From: Modestobacter sp.
GTDB lineage: Bacteria; Actinomycetota; Actinomycetes; Mycobacteriales; Geodermatophilaceae
Length of the DNA stretch: 8,543 bases
Reading direction: 5' to 3'
Assembly (NCBI GenBank): GCA_025966175.1
Contig: JAOPVN010000399.1
Location: forward strand, 1-8,543
Part shown: piece after piece, positions 6,670-8,543 of the stretch
Layout of the letters: every line of letters starts with the position of its first letter
Position numbering within the stretch: the stretch's first letter is position 1
The notes under the pieces: model-generated
Told to the model about the DNA's origin: nothing
Seen by the model: only the letters and a program-made list of their open reading frames with translations
Database searches by the model: none
Program-made: the position numbers and the translations under genes

Positions 6670-6929
6670 TGCTCGTGCGCCGCCTTGTCGTGACCGCACG
6701 AACAGATCCGCCGGGAGCGGGCCGGTGCCTCTGCTGCGGGTGGCCCGCCGGCCGGTGCCCGGTCGTGCATGCTCCGGGACGCGGGACGCTCGAGGGCGTC
6801 GCCCGGCTCGTCAGGGCGCGACGCAGGTTCCTCCTGCTCGCGGGGCGCCGGCGCGGGAGTCGATGCTGCCTCCACCAGGCGGCCCCTCTCACCCGTGCCG
6901 CGAGGCGAACGCCCGCGGCGGCTGACCAT
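6582..6929 (-). CDS. Small Cys/His-rich putative metal-binding protein (copy 1)
   Basis: 115 residues if started at ATG 6929. A GTG at 6875 with GAGAGGGG upstream would give 97 residues and is a serious alternative. The first ~70 residues are Pro/Ala/Arg/Glu-rich and probably disordered. The core lies at residues 76-102: C76-x-C78-G, H85-x-H87-Y-R-R-G-S-D-C94, C97-x-C99 and Y102. It ends in a basic tail (RSLLRRVRLRRR). Six cysteines or histidines in CxC/HxH/CxC pairs plus C94 suggest zinc or another metal. The same motif recurs in the gene at 8023-8262, which supports real coding on this strand. The 3' end overlaps the tail of glycosyltransferase A by 88 bp, antisense. The family is not identified by name and no function is assigned. 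Confidence 0.6.
   Translation of the reverse strand: MVSRRGRSPRGTGERGRLVEAASTPAPAPREQEEPASRPDEPGDALERPASRSMHDRAPAGGPPAAEAPARSRRICSCGHDKAAHEHYRRGSDCAACACDRYSRSLLRRVRLRRR
6589..6611. repeat. Inverted repeat at the 3' end of small gene copy 1
   Basis: CTGCGGAG (6589-6596) and CTCCGCAG (6604-6611) are perfect 8-bp arms around a 7-base loop. They lie in the last codons of the minus-strand small gene and inside the tail of glycosyltransferase A. It could slow or end the minus-strand transcript, but Arg-rich coding alone can produce such repeats. Confidence 0.3.
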
Positions 6930-7072
6930 CGGCGTCAACGTAGTCGGTCCACCGAACAGTTTCCCGGCCGGCGCGGCTCGACGTGGGCACCGGGGAACGG
7001 GCTGGCCGAGGTGCAGGTGGCGCCAAGGAACCGGCTCGCCGGCTCGGTGTGCCGACCACGCTCGGTGACGCC

Positions 7073-8143
7073 ATGACCCACCTCGATGATCGGTTGAGTC
7101 CGGCGGCGCTCACCGTCGGCTCCGGCGCGGCCGCCACGGCCACGGTCACCGTGGTCATCTGTGCGTACACGCTGGAGCGGTGGGACGACATCGTGGCTGC
7201 CATCGAGAGCCTGCGTCGGCAGAGCCGCCCGGCGGAGCAGGTCGTCCTCGTGTCCGACCACAACCCTGATCTGCTCGCTCGGGCGCGCCGCGCCTTCCCG
7301 GACGTGCTCAGCGTGGGCAACGTCGGCACGAAGGGCCTGTCCGGTGCCCGGAACACCGGCGTCAGCGTCGCCACCGGGGACGTGGTGGCCTTCCTCGACG
7401 ACGATGCCGCCGCTGGAGTCCAGTGGGTCGCCCACCTCCTGGACGCCTACCGCGACGACGCGGTGATCGGGGTCGGCGGAACGGTGGTGCCGGCCTGGAA
7501 GGCCCCGCGACCGACGTGGTTCCCGGACGAGTTCCTGTGGGTCGTCGGCTGCAGCTACGCAGGCCTGCCGACCACGCGGGCCCGGATCAGGAACCCGATC
7601 GGCGCCAACATGAGCTTCCGGCGAGCCGTCTTCGCGGCTGCCGGCGGGTTCGACCCGACCATGGGCCGGTTGGGCAAGGACGCCGCGGGCTGCGAGGAGA
7701 CCGAGTTCTCCATCCGGGCACACACCTCGTTGCCCGGCGCGCGGATCGTCATGGAGCCCGCAGCCGTCTGCCGTCACAACGTCCCGGCGGACCGGGTCAC
7801 CCGGACGTACTTCCGCCGCCGGTGCCGCGCCGAGGGGCGGTCGAAGGCGCTGGTCAGCCGGCTGGCCGGCCAGGTCGAGGCGCTGGAGTCCGAGCGGGGC
7901 TACGTGCTGCACACCCTCCCGAAGGGCGTCGTGCGCGGCGTGCGGGAGCTGATCGGCGGGGACCGATCCGCCGGCGCGCGAGCGTGGACGATCGTGGAGG
8001 GCCTGGTGCTGACAGCGATCAGCTATGCCGTGACGACCGTTCGCCTCAGCGTGAGGGCCCGGACCGGGAGGGCCGTCCGCTTCCTCAGCGACGGCCGGTG
8101 TACCCAGTCGGCCGGGGACCGGCTCCGCCGCCGCGGCCGGTAG
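7073..8143 (+). CDS. Family 2 glycosyltransferase (GT B)
   Basis: 356 residues from ATG 7073. A weak GGTGA lies four bases upstream. An in-frame GTG at 6983 would add 30 residues of unconserved Gly/Ala/Arg sequence and is less likely. GT-A fold motifs: VTVVICAYTLERWDD (25-39), EQVVLVSDHN (55-64), GLSGARNTG (88-96) and the metal-binding FLDDDAA (107-113). These are followed by NPIGANMSFRRAVFAAAGGFD (174-194) and the acceptor-side GCEETEF (206-212). VCRHNVPADRVTRTYFRRRCRAEG near 232-255 is a basic segment seen in actinobacterial family 2 enzymes. A hydrophobic stretch (VEGLVLTAISYAVTTV) near the C-terminus may be a membrane-association helix. Donor and acceptor are unknown. It is only distantly like glycosyltransferase A, so the pair is unlikely to be a recent duplicate. 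Its last 121 bp overlap the minus-strand small gene. Confidence 0.9.
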   Translation: MTHLDDRLSPAALTVGSGAAATATVTVVICAYTLERWDDIVAAIESLRRQSRPAEQVVLVSDHNPDLLARARRAFPDVLSVGNVGTKGLSGARNTGVSVATGDVVAFLDDDAAAGVQWVAHLLDAYRDDAVIGVGGTVVPAWKAPRPTWFPDEFLWVVGCSYAGLPTTRARIRNPIGANMSFRRAVFAAAGGFDPTMGRLGKDAAGCEETEFSIRAHTSLPGARIVMEPAAVCRHNVPADRVTRTYFRRRCRAEGRSKALVSRLAGQVEALESERGYVLHTLPKGVVRGVRELIGGDRSAGARAWTIVEGLVLTAISYAVTTVRLSVRARTGRAVRFLSDGRCTQSAGDRLRRRGR

Positions 8144-8262
8144 CGGCGACAGGAACAGCCGGGGACAGCGCAGTCGCTGCCACGGCGGTAGTGCTGGTGG
8201 AGCGTTCGAGCGTCTCCACAGCGACAGGACCTCGATGCCGCCACGATCTGTCGGAGCGACAT
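8023..8262 (-). CDS. Small Cys/His-rich putative metal-binding protein (copy 2)
   Basis: 79 residues from ATG 8262, which has a strong AGGGGG five bases upstream. This start was preferred over an extension to 8331. The core at residues 13-41 reads C13-x-C15-G, H22-x-H24-Y-R-R-G-S-D-C31, C36-x-C38 and Y41. Ligand spacing is the same as in copy 1 except for two extra residues before the last CxC. The C-terminal half is strongly basic (RPRRRSRS...RKRT) and could contact nucleic acid or an acidic polymer. No signal peptide or membrane segment is present. The gene lies 135 bp downstream of the partial minus-strand gene at the window end. A Crp-like palindrome sits 61 to 74 bases before its start. 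It overlaps the 3' end of glycosyltransferase B antisense. A true gene is likely; its function is unknown. Confidence 0.68.
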   Translation of the reverse strand: MSLRQIVAASRSCRCGDARTLHQHYRRGSDCAVPGCSCRRYRPRRRSRSPADWVHRPSLRKRTALPVRALTLRRTVVTA

Positions 8263-8315
8263 GATTGCCCCCTGCCCGAGCGAGCCCGCGCAGTGGCTCT
8301 CCGCTGAGCGCTCCC

Positions 8316-8336
8316 GGTCATGGTGACCCACATCAC
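8316..8336 (-). promoter_or_regulatory. Overlapping palindromes, one Crp/GlxR-like, upstream of small gene copy 2
   Basis: GTGA-N6-TCAC at 8323-8336 has the half-site arrangement of Crp/GlxR-family sites (consensus TGTGA-N6-TCACA), matching four central bases on each side. A second palindrome, GGTCA-TGG-TGACC at 8316-8328, overlaps it. Both lie in the only intergenic gap before the minus-strand small gene. No -10/-35 pair is evident. This is a candidate site only. Confidence 0.4.
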
Positions 8337-8397
8337 GCTCTACTGCAAAAAGATCAGCGCGTCCCGGTTCCGTGCGGAGCGGCGGCAGTCGCCCCGG

Positions 8398-8543
8398 TCA
8401 GCCGGTCACCTCGGCCCCGGTCGCCTCCCGGCGCTTCTTGGCGCCCTTCTTCTTCCGCTCGCCGCCGTCCTCGTCGGAGTCCTCGGGGACGAGCCGGCTG
8501 AGCTCGCCGCGGATGAAGTCCCGGGTCGCCAGCTCGCCGACCG
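8398..8543 (-). CDS. C-terminal end of an unidentified protein (partial)
   Basis: 47 codons are visible before the stop TGA at 8398-8400, and the rest lies beyond the right edge. The end reads VGELATRDFIRGELSRL, a short amphipathic segment. It is followed by an acidic patch (PEDSDEDGGE) and a Lys/Arg-rich tail (RKKKGAKKRRE). This looks like a disordered charged C-terminus. Codon choice is strongly GC-biased, which supports coding. The family is not recognisable from this part. Confidence 0.6.
   Translation of the reverse strand, partial: VGELATRDFIRGELSRLVPEDSDEDGGERKKKGAKKRREATGAEVTG

Noticed and set aside
6670..7072. Plus-strand open frames between the two glycosyltransferases
   Set aside because: Arg/Gly/Pro-rich with no motifs; they are antisense shadows of the Cys/His gene or span its promoter region.
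8340..8397. Possible terminator with a five-T run (minus strand, 8347-8351) after the partial end gene
   Set aside because: Only a 4-bp stem can be formed nearby (TCCG/CGGA), and it is not adjacent to the T-run.

Overview
The window is very GC-rich with strongly GC-biased third codon positions. It looks like chromosome from a high-GC actinobacterium. Codon usage, weak or GTG starts and secreted PKD proteins would fit a soil actinobacterium such as a Geodermatophilaceae-like lineage, but that family assignment is inference. The theme is cell surface and extracellular polysaccharide: two family 2 glycosyltransferases, two large exported beta-rich proteins and an HPr-kinase-like P-loop protein. 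I see no rRNA, tRNA, CRISPR array, insertion sequence or integrase.

Layout. Positions 1-665 (minus) hold the N-terminal part of an HprK-like P-loop protein, cut by the window edge. A 352-bp divergent intergenic region rich in short repeats (666-1017) separates it from a plus-strand gene (1018-3483). That gene encodes an 821-residue secreted protein: signal peptide, propeller-like domain, PKD, Ig-like domain and a C-terminal beta domain. A perfect 15-bp hairpin (3489-3523) lies between it and the convergent minus-strand gene 3571-5256. The latter encodes a Tat-exported pectate-lyase-superfamily right-handed beta-helix protein with a tailspike-like C-terminus. A 420-bp divergent region (5257-5676) follows.

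The right half has an alternating pattern. Glycosyltransferase A (plus, 5677-6669) converges on and overlaps a small Cys/His-rich gene (minus, 6582-6929). Glycosyltransferase B (plus, 7073-8143) then converges on and overlaps a second small Cys/His-rich gene (minus, 8023-8262). The two small proteins share the motif C-x-C-G-x5-H-x-H-Y-R-R-G-S-D-C-x(2-4)-C-x-C-x2-Y, which suggests a metal-binding fold. This repeated arrangement of a glycosyltransferase facing an antisense metal-binding-like small protein is the most unusual thing in the window. The end (8398-8543, minus) is the charged C-terminal tail of an unidentified protein.

How the genes may work together (inference): the glycosyltransferases would add sugars to a lipid carrier or glycan. 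The beta-helix protein could bind or cleave the resulting polymer outside the cell, and the PKD/propeller protein could be an extracellular matrix or carbohydrate-binding component. The HprK-like protein and the small Cys/His proteins would have accessory or regulatory roles that sequence alone does not define.
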